Assembly (NCBI GenBank): GCA_019415925.1
Contig: DXYG01000062.1
Coordinates: forward strand, 1 to 15,438
DNA from: Clostridiales bacterium
GTDB taxonomy: Bacteria; Bacillota; Clostridia; Oscillospirales; Acutalibacteraceae
Length of the DNA: 15,438 bases
Direction of reading: 5' to 3'
Position numbers and translations under genes: made by a program. The notes beneath the pieces were generated by a model. That model did no database searches, was not told the DNA's origin, and was given only the letters and a program-made list of their open reading frames with translations. Position 1 is the stretch's first letter, and every line of letters begins with the position of its first letter. Below, in pieces: positions 5,675 to 14,700 of this stretch.

Positions 5675-7555
5675 ATGGCGAAGAAACAGTTTAAATCAGA
5701 GTCAAAAAGACTTCTTGACCTGATGATTAACTCAATTTATACTCACAAGGAAATTTTCCTGCGTGAGATTATCTCAAACGCAAGCGACGCTATCGACAAG
5801 CTTTGCTTTATCTCGCTGACCGACGACAAGGTCGGTATGGACAGAAGCGACTTTAAAATCACAATCAATGCCGACAAGGACAACCGCACACTCACAATTA
5901 CCGACAACGGAATCGGTATGGACAAGGACGACCTTGAAAACAACCTCGGCACAATCGCTTCCTCAGGCTCCTACAAATTCAAACAGGATATGCAGGAAAA
6001 GCAGGATGATATTGACATTATCGGCCAGTTCGGCGTCGGCTTCTACTCTGCGTTTATGGTTGCAAAGAAAATCACCGTCAACACAAAGAAGTACGGCTGT
6101 GACACAGGCTACTGCTGGGAGTCAAGCGGTGCAGACGGCTACACAATCAAGGAGATTGAAAAGGATACACTTGGTACCGAGATTATCCTTGAGCTAAAGG
6201 ACAACACCGAGGATGAAAACTACGACGAATTCCTTGAGCAGTACAGAATTCAGGGACTTGTAAAGAGATATTCAGACTATATCCGCTATCCGATTTTAAT
6301 GGATATGAAGCGCAGCAGAGTTAAGGAAGAAACAAAGGACAGCGAAAATCCCGAGTACGAGGAGTACACCGAAACTGAAACTCTCAACAGTATGGTGCCT
6401 ATCTGGCAGCGTCCCAAAAAGGACGTTGAGCAGGACGAGTACGACAAGTTCTATCAGGAAAAGTTTATGTCAATGGATAAGCCTCTTAAAACAATCGTAA
6501 CCTCGGTTGAGGGCGTTGTTACATATAAGGCTTTGCTGTTTATCCCGTCAGCCGCTCCGTATGACTACTACACAAAGGAGTACAAGAAAGGACTTCAGCT
6601 CTATTCAAGCGGCGTTCTTATTATGGACTGCTGTGAGGAGCTTCTGCCCGAGCATTTCCGCTTTGTAAGAGGTATAGTTGACACAGCAGATTTGTCGCTC
6701 AACATTTCAAGAGAAATGCTCCAGCACGACCGTCACCTGCTTACAATTGCACAGAATATTGAAAAGAAAATCAAAAACGAGCTTAATTCAATGCTTGCAA
6801 ATGACCGTGAAAACTACGAAAAGTTCTTCACTGCATTCGGCAGACAGCTCAAATACGGAGTCGTTTCCGACTACGGTATGCACAAGGACGAGCTTCAGGA
6901 TTTGCTTATGTTCTATTCCTCAACAGAAAAGAAGCTTGTAACGCTTTCCGAGTACGTTGACAGAATGAAAGAGGACCAGAAGTTCATCTACTTTGCAACA
7001 GGTGAAAATGCCGCCGCAATCGACACCCTTCCGCAGACTGAGCTTTTGCGTTCAAAGGGCTTTGAAATCCTCTACTGCACAGAGGACGTTGACGAGTTCA
7101 CGCTCCAGTCGCTTATGCAGTACAAGGAAAAGAAGTTCTGTTCCGCAACAAATGACGACCTCGGAATTGAGAACGAGGAAAAAGAGGACGAGGAAAAGGA
7201 CAGCAGTGCACTGCTCACCTTTGTCAAAGAAACTCTCGGTGACAAGGTAAGCGAGGTTACGGCATCGAAAAAGCTTGTTTCTCACCCTGTTTGTCTTACG
7301 GCAAAGGGCGGAATTTCGTTTGAAATGGAAAAGTACTTCAACTCCGTTCAGCCCGATTCGGGTATGAAGGCTCAGAGGGTGCTTGAATTAAACCTCTCAC
7401 ACCACGCAGTAAAGACAATGGAGGAGCTTATTCAGACAGATATTGAAAAGGCAAAGAAGTATGCAGAGGTGCTTTATTGTCAGGCACTCCTTATTGCAGG
7501 ACTTCCGCTTGAAAATCCGTCGGAATACACAGACCTAATTTGCTCGATTATTTAA
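5675..7555 (+). CDS. htpG: Molecular chaperone HtpG (bacterial Hsp90)
   Basis: This 626-residue cytoplasmic ATP-dependent chaperone, normal in length for bacterial HtpG, works as a dimer to remodel client proteins. The N-terminal GHKL ATPase domain shows LREIISNASDAIDKL (E31, N35 and D38 for catalysis and Mg/ATP), DNGIGM (D77, G79, G81), the lid start NNLGTIASSGS (89-99), GQFGVGFYSAF (117-127) and T168 in GTEI. The middle domain has SLNISREMLQ with R346, which contacts the ATP gamma-phosphate. The C-terminal part forms the dimerisation domain and ends without the MEEVD tail of eukaryotic cytosolic Hsp90. An acidic stretch (~501-515, near EEKEDEEKD) links the middle and C-terminal domains. It has its own promoter and terminator, so it is monocistronic, between the DUF1292 gene and rpoB. 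Confidence 0.97.
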   Translation: MAKKQFKSESKRLLDLMINSIYTHKEIFLREIISNASDAIDKLCFISLTDDKVGMDRSDFKITINADKDNRTLTITDNGIGMDKDDLENNLGTIASSGSYKFKQDMQEKQDDIDIIGQFGVGFYSAFMVAKKITVNTKKYGCDTGYCWESSGADGYTIKEIEKDTLGTEIILELKDNTEDENYDEFLEQYRIQGLVKRYSDYIRYPILMDMKRSRVKEETKDSENPEYEEYTETETLNSMVPIWQRPKKDVEQDEYDKFYQEKFMSMDKPLKTIVTSVEGVVTYKALLFIPSAAPYDYYTKEYKKGLQLYSSGVLIMDCCEELLPEHFRFVRGIVDTADLSLNISREMLQHDRHLLTIAQNIEKKIKNELNSMLANDRENYEKFFTAFGRQLKYGVVSDYGMHKDELQDLLMFYSSTEKKLVTLSEYVDRMKEDQKFIYFATGENAAAIDTLPQTELLRSKGFEILYCTEDVDEFTLQSLMQYKEKKFCSATNDDLGIENEEKEDEEKDSSALLTFVKETLGDKVSEVTASKKLVSHPVCLTAKGGISFEMEKYFNSVQPDSGMKAQRVLELNLSHHAVKTMEELIQTDIEKAKKYAEVLYCQALLIAGLPLENPSEYTDLICSII

Positions 7556-7572
7556 AATATAAAGCTGTAATT

Positions 7573-7604
7573 AAAACCGCCGTTTTGTTTTGAACGGCGG
7601 TTTT
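7573..7604 (+). terminator. Intrinsic terminator of htpG
   Basis: A 12-bp perfect stem, AAAACCGCCGTT (7573-7584) with AACGGCGGTTTT (7593-7604), closes an 8-base loop. The stem's own U run continues as TTTTGTTTGTT. It begins 18 bases after the htpG stop and isolates htpG from rpoB. Confidence 0.92.
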
Positions 7605-7751
7605 GTTTGTTGCGAAAAAATGATAAACGCTGTCGGGCGTTTCTTTAACCGTAAAAATAAACTCCAAAGAAAATTATACTTCCTTTGGAGAATTATAACT
7701 GAAAAATTTTAAAAAATCTTAAAAATCGGCTCAATTTCCTTAAATATCCTC
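7605..7751. other. AT-rich intergenic segment with two small inverted repeats
   Basis: No gene is supported. AAACGC/GCGTTT (7625-7630/7637-7642) with a 6-base loop is followed by CTTT and could be a weak backup terminator. CTCCAAAG/CTTTGGAG (7662-7669/7683-7690) is a perfect 8-bp stem with a 13-base AT-rich loop and no U-tract. From about 7700 to 7720 there are A and T runs directly upstream of the rpoB promoter, which could serve as an UP element. Confidence 0.5.
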
Positions 7752-7788
7752 TTGACAACTTGATAACTTCGCTATAAAATAGTAAAAT
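7752..7788 (+). promoter_or_regulatory. Two overlapping tandem promoters of rpoBC
   Basis: Promoter 1 is TTGACA (7752-7757), 17 bases, TAAAAT (7775-7780). Promoter 2 is TTGATA (7760-7765), 17 bases, TAAAAT (7783-7788). They are offset by exactly 8 bp because both boxes are duplicated: TTGACAAC is followed by TTGATAAC, and TAAAATAG by TAAAATGT. Starts would be near 7787 and 7795, leaving a leader of about 180 bases before rpoB. Confidence 0.75.
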
Positions 7789-7955
7789 GTACCATAATGG
7801 GGATATGTACCGACGAGGTAGGAAATTTTTTGAAAAACACAACTTAACAAAGGGATATTATCACAAATATTTCTTTGTGTCAAGATGTTTTTTATTACAC
7901 TTTTTTTACTTATTATTTCACAGTCGGAATATTTCTGTTTTGTCTTAAAATATTT
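7789..7955 (+). other. Long 5' leader of the rpoBC transcript
   Basis: This stretch has no convincing gene. It has a direct repeat ATGTACC (7787-7793 and 7805-7811), a small stem TACC/GGTA (7808-7811/7817-7820), and a weak AU-rich stem CACAAA/TTTGTG (7862-7867/7874-7879) followed by T runs at 7888-7893 and beyond. None matches a riboswitch or L10 leader that I know. Confidence 0.4.
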
Positions 7956-7961
7956 AAGGAG
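7956..7961 (+). promoter_or_regulatory. Ribosome binding site deciding the rpoB start
   Basis: AAGGAG lies ten bases before ATG at 7972. It marks that ATG as the start rather than the in-frame ATG at 7885, which lacks an SD and would add a 29-residue hydrophobic extension not found in RpoB. Confidence 0.85.
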
Positions 7962-7971
7962 TGATAAGCCT

Positions 7972-10900
7972 ATGGTAAATGTCAAACCCGTAAAGCTTGG
8001 CAACACCGAAAGAATGAGCTTTGGTAAAATCGACGAAGTTATCGATATGCCCAACCTTATTGAAATTCAGAAAGCCTCTTACCAGTGGTTTCTTGATGAA
8101 GGTCTTAAGGAAGTATTCAAGGACGTGTCGGGTATCACCGATTACCAGAACAACCTCGTTCTTGATTTTATTGATTACACCCTTGACGTGGATCATCCGA
8201 ACTACAGCGTTATCGAATGTAAGGTTCGTGACGCAACATACTCGGCGGCTCTGCGTGTAACTGCAAGACTTTTGAACAAGTCGACGGGCGAAATTAAGGA
8301 AAGCAACGTGTTTATGGGTGATTTTCCGCTTATGACTCCGAGCGGAACATTCGTAATCAACGGTGCGGAGCGTGTTATTGTTTCACAGCTTGTAAGAAGC
8401 CCCGGCGTTTACTATAAAATGGACCACGACAAAACGGGTAAGGAGCTTTACTCAACAACCGTAATTCCTAACCGTGGTGCGTGGCTTGAATATGAAACAG
8501 ACGTAAACGACGTTTTCTATGTTCGTATCGACAAGAACAGAAAGCTCCCCGTTACTTCGTTTATCAGAGCGCTCGGCTTAGGTACTGACGCTGAAATCCT
8601 TGAATATTTCGGCGACGACGAGAGAATGAAGGCTACAATCGAAAAGGACCAGGCAACAAATGTTGAAGAAGGTCTTATCGAGGTTTACAAAAAGCTCCGT
8701 CCGTCAGAGCCTCCCACAGTTGACAGCGCAAGAACTCACATCAACAATCTGTTCTTCGACCCCAACCGTTACGATATGTCAAGGGTCGGCAGATATAAAT
8801 ACAACAAAAAGCTCGGCATTGCAAACCGCCTTGAAGGACAAATCCTTGCAGAACCTATCGCTAACCCCAGAACAGGCGAGGTTATGGCTCTGCGTGACGA
8901 GAAGATTTCAAAGGAAAAGGCTTTTGAAATCGAAAACGCAGGCGTAAACGTAGCGTACGTAAAGGCTGCCGACGAAACAATCGTAAAGATTATTTCAAAC
9001 GGTATGGTTGACATCGGCTGCTATGTTGACTTTGACGCTGAGGCTGAGTGTGAAATCAAGGAGCACGTTCGCTTTGACGTTCTCTGCGAAATCCTTGATA
9101 GCGCATCAGACGAAGATGAGCTTAAGTCAATGCTTCGTGAGCGTGCAGCAGAGCTTGTTCCCAACCACATTACAGTTGAGGACATCTTTGCTACAATCAA
9201 CTACCTCAACTGCGTTGCACACGGTGTCGGAAATACAGACGATATCGACCACCTCGGCAACAGACGTATCCGCAGCGTAGGCGAGCTTTTGCAGAATCAG
9301 TTCAGAATCGGTTTTTCAAGACTTGAAAGAGTTGTAAGAGAGAGAATGACAACACAGTCACAGGATTTGGACTCGCTTTCTCCCAACTCACTTATAAATA
9401 TCCGTCCCGTAACAGCGGCAATCAAGGAGTTCTTCGGTTCATCTCCGCTGTCGCAGTTTATGGACCAGACAAACCCGCTTGCAGAGCTTACTCACAAGCG
9501 CCGTCTTTCAGCCCTCGGCCCCGGCGGTCTTTCACGTGACCGTGCAGGATTCGAGGTTCGTGACGTTCACTACACCCACTACGGCCGTATGTGTCCTATC
9601 GAAACTCCTGAAGGACCTAACATCGGTCTTATCTCATACCTTGCTTCGTTTGCAAGAATCAACAAGTACGGCTTTGTTGAGGCTCCTTTCCGTAAGATTG
9701 ACAAGGAAACGGGCGTTGTAACCGACGAGGTTGTATATATGACAGCCGACGTCGAGGATAACTACTATGTTGCTCAGGCTAACGAGCCGCTCGATGAAAA
9801 CGGCAGATTTGTTCATTCAAGAGTTGTCGGACGTTACCTTGACGAGTTCGTGGAGCTTCCTCCCGACAGATTCGACTATATGGACGTATCGCCTAAGATG
9901 GTTGTATCCGTTGCTACGGCAATGATTCCGTTCCTCGAAAACGACGACGCAAACCGTGCTCTTATGGGTGCGAACATGCAGCGTCAGGCTGTTCCGCTTC
10001 TCCGTTCAGAGGCTCCTATTGTCGGAACGGGTATGGAATACAAGGCAGGCACAGACTCAGGCGTTTGTATTCTTGCCGAGGAGGACGGTGTTGTAATGAG
10101 CGTTGACGCCCGTAACATCCGTGTTCAGTACGACTCGGGCAGAGTTCAGGACTTTGAGGTTATCAAGTTCCTGCGTTCCAACCAGGGTACGTGCTTCAAC
10201 CAGCGTCCTATTGTTGAAAGAGGACAGCGTGTTAAGAAGGGCGAGGTTCTCGCAGACGGTCCTGCAACCGACAACGGCGAAATTGCACTCGGTAAAAACG
10301 CTCTCATCGGCTTTATGACATGGGAGGGCTACAACTACGAGGACGCCGTACTTTTAAATGAAAAAATCGTTCGTGACGATGTTTACACCTCAATCCACAT
10401 TGAGGAATACGATACAGAGGCAAGAGATACAAAGCTCGGCCCCGAAGAAATTACAAGAGATATTCCGAATGTCGGCGAGGACGTACTCAAGTACCTCGAC
10501 GAGGACGGTATCATTCAGATTGGCTCCGAGGTTAAGGCAGGAGATATTCTCGTAGGTAAGGTTACACCTAAGGGTGAAACCGAGCTTACGGCTGAGGAAA
10601 GACTCCTCCGTGCAATCTTCGGTGAAAAGGCAAGAGAGGTAAGAGATACTTCTCTGCGTGTGCCCCACGGCGAATGCGGTACTGTTGTTGACGTTAAGGT
10701 GTTCACACGTGCCGACAGCAGAAACGAGCTTCAGCCCGGCGTTAACAAGGTAGTAAGAGTTTACCTTGCACTCAAGCGTAAAATCAGCGTAGGCGATAAG
10801 ATGGCCGGTCGTCACGGTAACAAGGGTGTCGTTTCAAGAATCCTCCCTGTTGAGGATATGCCCTTCCTTCCCGACGGTACTCCGCTTGATATCGTGCTCA

Positions 10901-11694
10901 ACCCCTTGGGCGTACCTTCACGTATGAACATCGGTCAGGTGCTCGAGGTTCACCTCGGCTATGCGGCTAAGGCACTCGGCTGGAAGATTATGACTCCCGT
11001 ATTTGACGGCGCACACGAGCAGGACATCTTTACTGCTCTTAAAGACGCAGGCTACAGCGAGGACGGTAAGACTTGGCTTATCGACGGACGTACAGGCGAA
11101 CGCTTTGACAATCCCGTAACGGTAGGTTATATGTACTACCTCAAGCTGCATCACCTCGTTGATGAAAAAATCCACGCAAGAAGCACAGGTCCTTACTCCC
11201 TCGTTACACAGCAGCCTCTGGGCGGTAAAGCTCAGTTTGGCGGTCAGCGCTTCGGTGAAATGGAAGTTTGGGCACTTGAGGCTTACGGCGCAGCTTATAC
11301 ACTTCAGGAAATTCTTACCGTTAAGTCGGACGACGTTGTAGGACGTGTAAAGACCTACGAGGCTATCGTAAAGGGACAGAATATTCCTGCTCCGGGTATT
11401 CCCGAATCATTCCGAGTTCTTATCAAGGAGCTTCAGTCGCTTGCTCTTGACGTTCGTGTGCTCGACAGTAACGGTGAAGAGATTGACATCAAGCAGAAGT
11501 TCGACGAGGACGAGGATCTTGCAGAGGCAACAGCACCGTCAGAATTTGACGAAGAAAACGTTATGACCTCAATGGATGGCTATACGCTTGACGAGGGCGG
11601 CGAAGAAGGCAATATGTTTGACGATTCACTTGCCGACGAAGAATCCGACGACGATTTCTTTGATTTTGACGATTTTGGCAACGATGAAATGTAA
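7972..11694 (+). CDS. rpoB: DNA-directed RNA polymerase subunit beta
   Basis: This is a 1240-residue core RNA polymerase subunit, within the usual Firmicutes range plus a long tail. It forms one side of the catalytic cleft. Visible landmarks are the N-terminal protrusion and lobes, and the rifampicin region FFGSSPLSQFMDQTNPL (from ~487) with S494, Q495, D498, H508, R511 and S513 matching the susceptible form at E. coli positions 512, 513, 516, 526, 529 and 531. PIETPEGPNIGLI and GYNYEDAVLL follow, then KMAGRHGNKG with the conserved lysines K943 and K951. The C-terminal EVWALEAYGAAYTLQEIL binds beta-prime. Residue 492 is Pro where E. coli has Gln510. The last 48 residues are very acidic (21 Asp/Glu) with several Phe. 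It has its own promoters and no rplL upstream. The stop overlaps the rpoC SD, so the two are translated together. Confidence 0.98.
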   Translation: MVNVKPVKLGNTERMSFGKIDEVIDMPNLIEIQKASYQWFLDEGLKEVFKDVSGITDYQNNLVLDFIDYTLDVDHPNYSVIECKVRDATYSAALRVTARLLNKSTGEIKESNVFMGDFPLMTPSGTFVINGAERVIVSQLVRSPGVYYKMDHDKTGKELYSTTVIPNRGAWLEYETDVNDVFYVRIDKNRKLPVTSFIRALGLGTDAEILEYFGDDERMKATIEKDQATNVEEGLIEVYKKLRPSEPPTVDSARTHINNLFFDPNRYDMSRVGRYKYNKKLGIANRLEGQILAEPIANPRTGEVMALRDEKISKEKAFEIENAGVNVAYVKAADETIVKIISNGMVDIGCYVDFDAEAECEIKEHVRFDVLCEILDSASDEDELKSMLRERAAELVPNHITVEDIFATINYLNCVAHGVGNTDDIDHLGNRRIRSVGELLQNQFRIGFSRLERVVRERMTTQSQDLDSLSPNSLINIRPVTAAIKEFFGSSPLSQFMDQTNPLAELTHKRRLSALGPGGLSRDRAGFEVRDVHYTHYGRMCPIETPEGPNIGLISYLASFARINKYGFVEAPFRKIDKETGVVTDEVVYMTADVEDNYYVAQANEPLDENGRFVHSRVVGRYLDEFVELPPDRFDYMDVSPKMVVSVATAMIPFLENDDANRALMGANMQRQAVPLLRSEAPIVGTGMEYKAGTDSGVCILAEEDGVVMSVDARNIRVQYDSGRVQDFEVIKFLRSNQGTCFNQRPIVERGQRVKKGEVLADGPATDNGEIALGKNALIGFMTWEGYNYEDAVLLNEKIVRDDVYTSIHIEEYDTEARDTKLGPEEITRDIPNVGEDVLKYLDEDGIIQIGSEVKAGDILVGKVTPKGETELTAEERLLRAIFGEKAREVRDTSLRVPHGECGTVVDVKVFTRADSRNELQPGVNKVVRVYLALKRKISVGDKMAGRHGNKGVVSRILPVEDMPFLPDGTPLDIVLNPLGVPSRMNIGQVLEVHLGYAAKALGWKIMTPVFDGAHEQDIFTALKDAGYSEDGKTWLIDGRTGERFDNPVTVGYMYYLKLHHLVDEKIHARSTGPYSLVTQQPLGGKAQFGGQRFGEMEVWALEAYGAAYTLQEILTVKSDDVVGRVKTYEAIVKGQNIPAPGIPESFRVLIKELQSLALDVRVLDSNGEEIDIKQKFDEDEDLAEATAPSEFDEENVMTSMDGYTLDEGGEEGNMFDDSLADEESDDDFFDFDDFGNDEM

Positions 11695-11699
11695 GGAGG
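11693..11699 (+). promoter_or_regulatory. Ribosome binding site of rpoC, overlapping the rpoB stop codon
   Basis: AAGGAGG begins inside the TAA stop of rpoB (11692-11694) and lies seven bases before the rpoC ATG. This near-consensus site favours reinitiation and equal output of the two large subunits. Confidence 0.88.
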
Positions 11700-11706
11700 A
11701 AGTACA

Positions 11707-14700
11707 ATGATAGATAATAATGTTTTTGACTCAATAAAAATCGGACTTGCTTCCCCTGATCAGATAAGAGCATGGTCTTACGGCGAGGTTAAAAAGCCCG
11801 AAACCATCAATTACCGCACACTCAAGCCCGAACGTGACGGCTTGTTCTGCGAACGCATTTTCGGACCTACAAAGGATTGGGAGTGCCACTGCGGAAAGTA
11901 CAAGAGAATCCGCTTCAAGGGCAAGGTCTGCGACCGCTGCGGCGTTGAAGTAACACGTGCAAAGGTAAGACGTGAGCGTATGGGTCACATCGAGCTTGCC
12001 GCTCCCGTTTCACACATCTGGTACTTCAAGGGTATTCCCTCAAGAATTGCCCTTATGCTTGATATTTCTCCGAAGGCACTTGAAAATGTACTCTACTTCT
12101 CTCAGTACATTGTAACAGACCCCGGCGACTGCCGTGACCTTGCAAAGCTCCAGTGCCTTACTGAAACCGAATACAACGATATGCGTGAAAAGTACGAGGA
12201 CGACTTTGAGGCAGGAATGGGCGCTGAGTCCATCAAAAAGCTCCTTGAAGAAATCGACCTTGACGCTCTTTCCAAACAGCTTAAGGAGGAGCTTGAATCA
12301 GCTTCGGGACAGAAAAGAGTTCGTCTTTTAAAGCGTCTTGACGTTGTAGAAAGCTTCAGACTGTCGGGCAACCGTCCCGAATGGATGATTCTTGACGTTG
12401 TTCCGGTAATTCCGCCGGATATCCGTCCTATGGTTCAGCTCGACGGCGGACGTTTTGCAACATCCGACTTAAACGACCTCTATCGCCGTGTTATCAACAG
12501 AAACAACAGACTTCAGAAGCTCCTTGAGCTTAATGCACCTGAAATCATCATCCGCAACGAGAAGAGAATGTTACAGGAATCTGTTGACGCACTTATCGAC
12601 AACGGCAGAAGAGGCAGACCCGTAACAGGTCCTAACAACCGTGCGCTCAAGTCACTTTCCGATATGCTTAAGGGTAAGCAGGGACGTTTCCGTCAGAACC
12701 TTCTCGGTAAGCGTGTTGACTACTCGGGACGTTCGGTTATCGTTGTAGGTCCTGAACTCAAAATGTACCAGTGCGGTCTCCCCAAGGAGATGGCACTTGA
12801 GCTGTTCAAGCCGTTTGTTATGAAACGCCTTGTTGAAACAAAGGCTGAACAGAATATTAAATCAGCAAGAAAAGCAGTTGAGCGTGCAAAGGATAACGTA
12901 TGGGACGCTCTTGAGGTTGTAATCAAGGGACACCCTGTTCTCCTCAACCGTGCTCCAACACTTCACCGTCTTGGTATTCAGGCGTTTGAGCCTGTACTCG
13001 TTGAAGGACGTGCGCTTAAGCTTCATCCGCTTGTATGTACAGCTTACAACGCTGACTTCGACGGCGACCAGATGGCTGTTCACGTTCCGCTTTCGGCTGA
13101 GGCTCAGGCAGAGGCAAGATTCCTTATGCTTGCCGCAAACAACCTGCTCAAGCCCTCAGACGGTCAGCCTGTTGCCGTTCCTACACAGGATATGATTCTC
13201 GGTTCTTACTATCTTACACTTGATAAGGACGGAGAAGCAGGCGAAGGCAAGGTATTCCGTGACATCGACGAGGTTATGATGGCTTATCAGACCGGCGTAA
13301 TCCAGCTCCACTCCAAAATTAAGGTCAGACGTGAGATGGAAATTGACGGCAAAATTGAGTCTGCGCTTGTTGATACCACAATCGGCAAGATTATCTTTAA
13401 CAACCCGATTCCGCAGGACTTAGGCTTTGTTGACCGTTCAATCCCCGAAAACAGATTTAAGTTTGAGGTTGACTTCCTTGTAGGTAAGTCAGGACTTAAA
13501 AAGATTATTGACAGATGCATTAAGATTCACGGCACTGCAAAGACAAGTCAGGTGCTTGACGATATCAAGGCACAGGGCTACAAGTACTCAACAAAGGGTG
13601 CTATTACCGTTGCAGTTTGTGACGCCGTAATTCCTCCGCAGAAGAAGGAAATTATTGCTAAGGCTGAGGAAGAAGTAGACGTAATCCGTGATGAATATAT
13701 GATGGGTCTTCGTTCCAACGAGGAGCGTTACGACGAAATTCTCCGTATCTGGGAGAAGGCTACTAACGACGTAACCGACGCACTTCAGAAGAACCTTGAC
13801 CGCTACAACCCAATCTTTATGATGGCTGACTCAGGTGCCCGTGGTAGTATGAGCCAGATTCGTCAGCTCGCAGGTATGCGTGGTCTTATCGCCAACACAT
13901 CAGGTAAAACAATCGAAATTCCGATTCGTGCTAACTACCGTGAAGGTCTTAACATCCTCGAATACTTTATTTCATCTCGTGGTGCCCGTAAAGGTCTTGC
14001 CGATACAGCACTCCGTACAGCCGACTCAGGTTACCTCACACGTCGTCTTGTTGACGTATCTCAGGAGGTCATCATCCGTGAGGAGGACTGCGGAACTACA
14101 GAAGGTCTTGAAATCTTCGATATCAAGGCAGGCGAATCAAACGTAATCGAAGGACTCCACGAACGTCTTATCGGACGTTATTTGCTTGATGACTTCTGCG
14201 ATTCAAACGGCAACGTGCTTGTTTCAAAGGACGTTATGATGGGTGACAAGGAAGCTGACATCATCGTAAATTCGGGTGTTGAAAGCATCAAAATCCGTTC
14301 CGTACTTTCCTGCCGTGCAAAACACGGTGCGTGCCGAAAGTGCTACGGTTCAAACCTTGCTAACCGTCAGCCTGTTACAGTCGGCGAGGCTGTCGGCATC
14401 ATCGCCGCTCAGTCAATCGGTGAGCCGGGTACACAGCTTACAATGAGAACGTTCCACACCGGCGGTGTTGCATCTGCCGAAGATATCACACAGGGTCTTC
14501 CGAGAGTTGAGGAGCTGTTTGAAGCACGTAAGCCTAAGAGCCTTGCAATCATCAGTGAAATCGACGGTGAGGTTCGTTTTGAAGAAATCAAGAACGCTCG
14601 TCACGCAGTAATCTACAACAAGGAAACGAGTGAGGAAAGAGCATATCTTATACCGTTCGGCTTCCGTGTAAAGGTGCAGGAAGGACAGCAGATTAGGAAG

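Noticed and set aside
5599..5675. CIRCE/HrcA operator upstream of htpG
   Set aside because: I looked for TTAGCACTC and GAGTGCTAA halves and found none.
7805..7948. 47-codon upstream open frame in the rpoB leader (starts MYRRGRKFF)
   Set aside because: Its ATG would be about ten bases from the predicted transcript start, has no correctly spaced SD, and the composition is that of random AT-rich sequence.
7885..7971. 29-residue hydrophobic N-terminal extension of RpoB
   Set aside because: It lacks an SD, is not found in RpoB proteins, and the ATG at 7972 has a good AAGGAG site.
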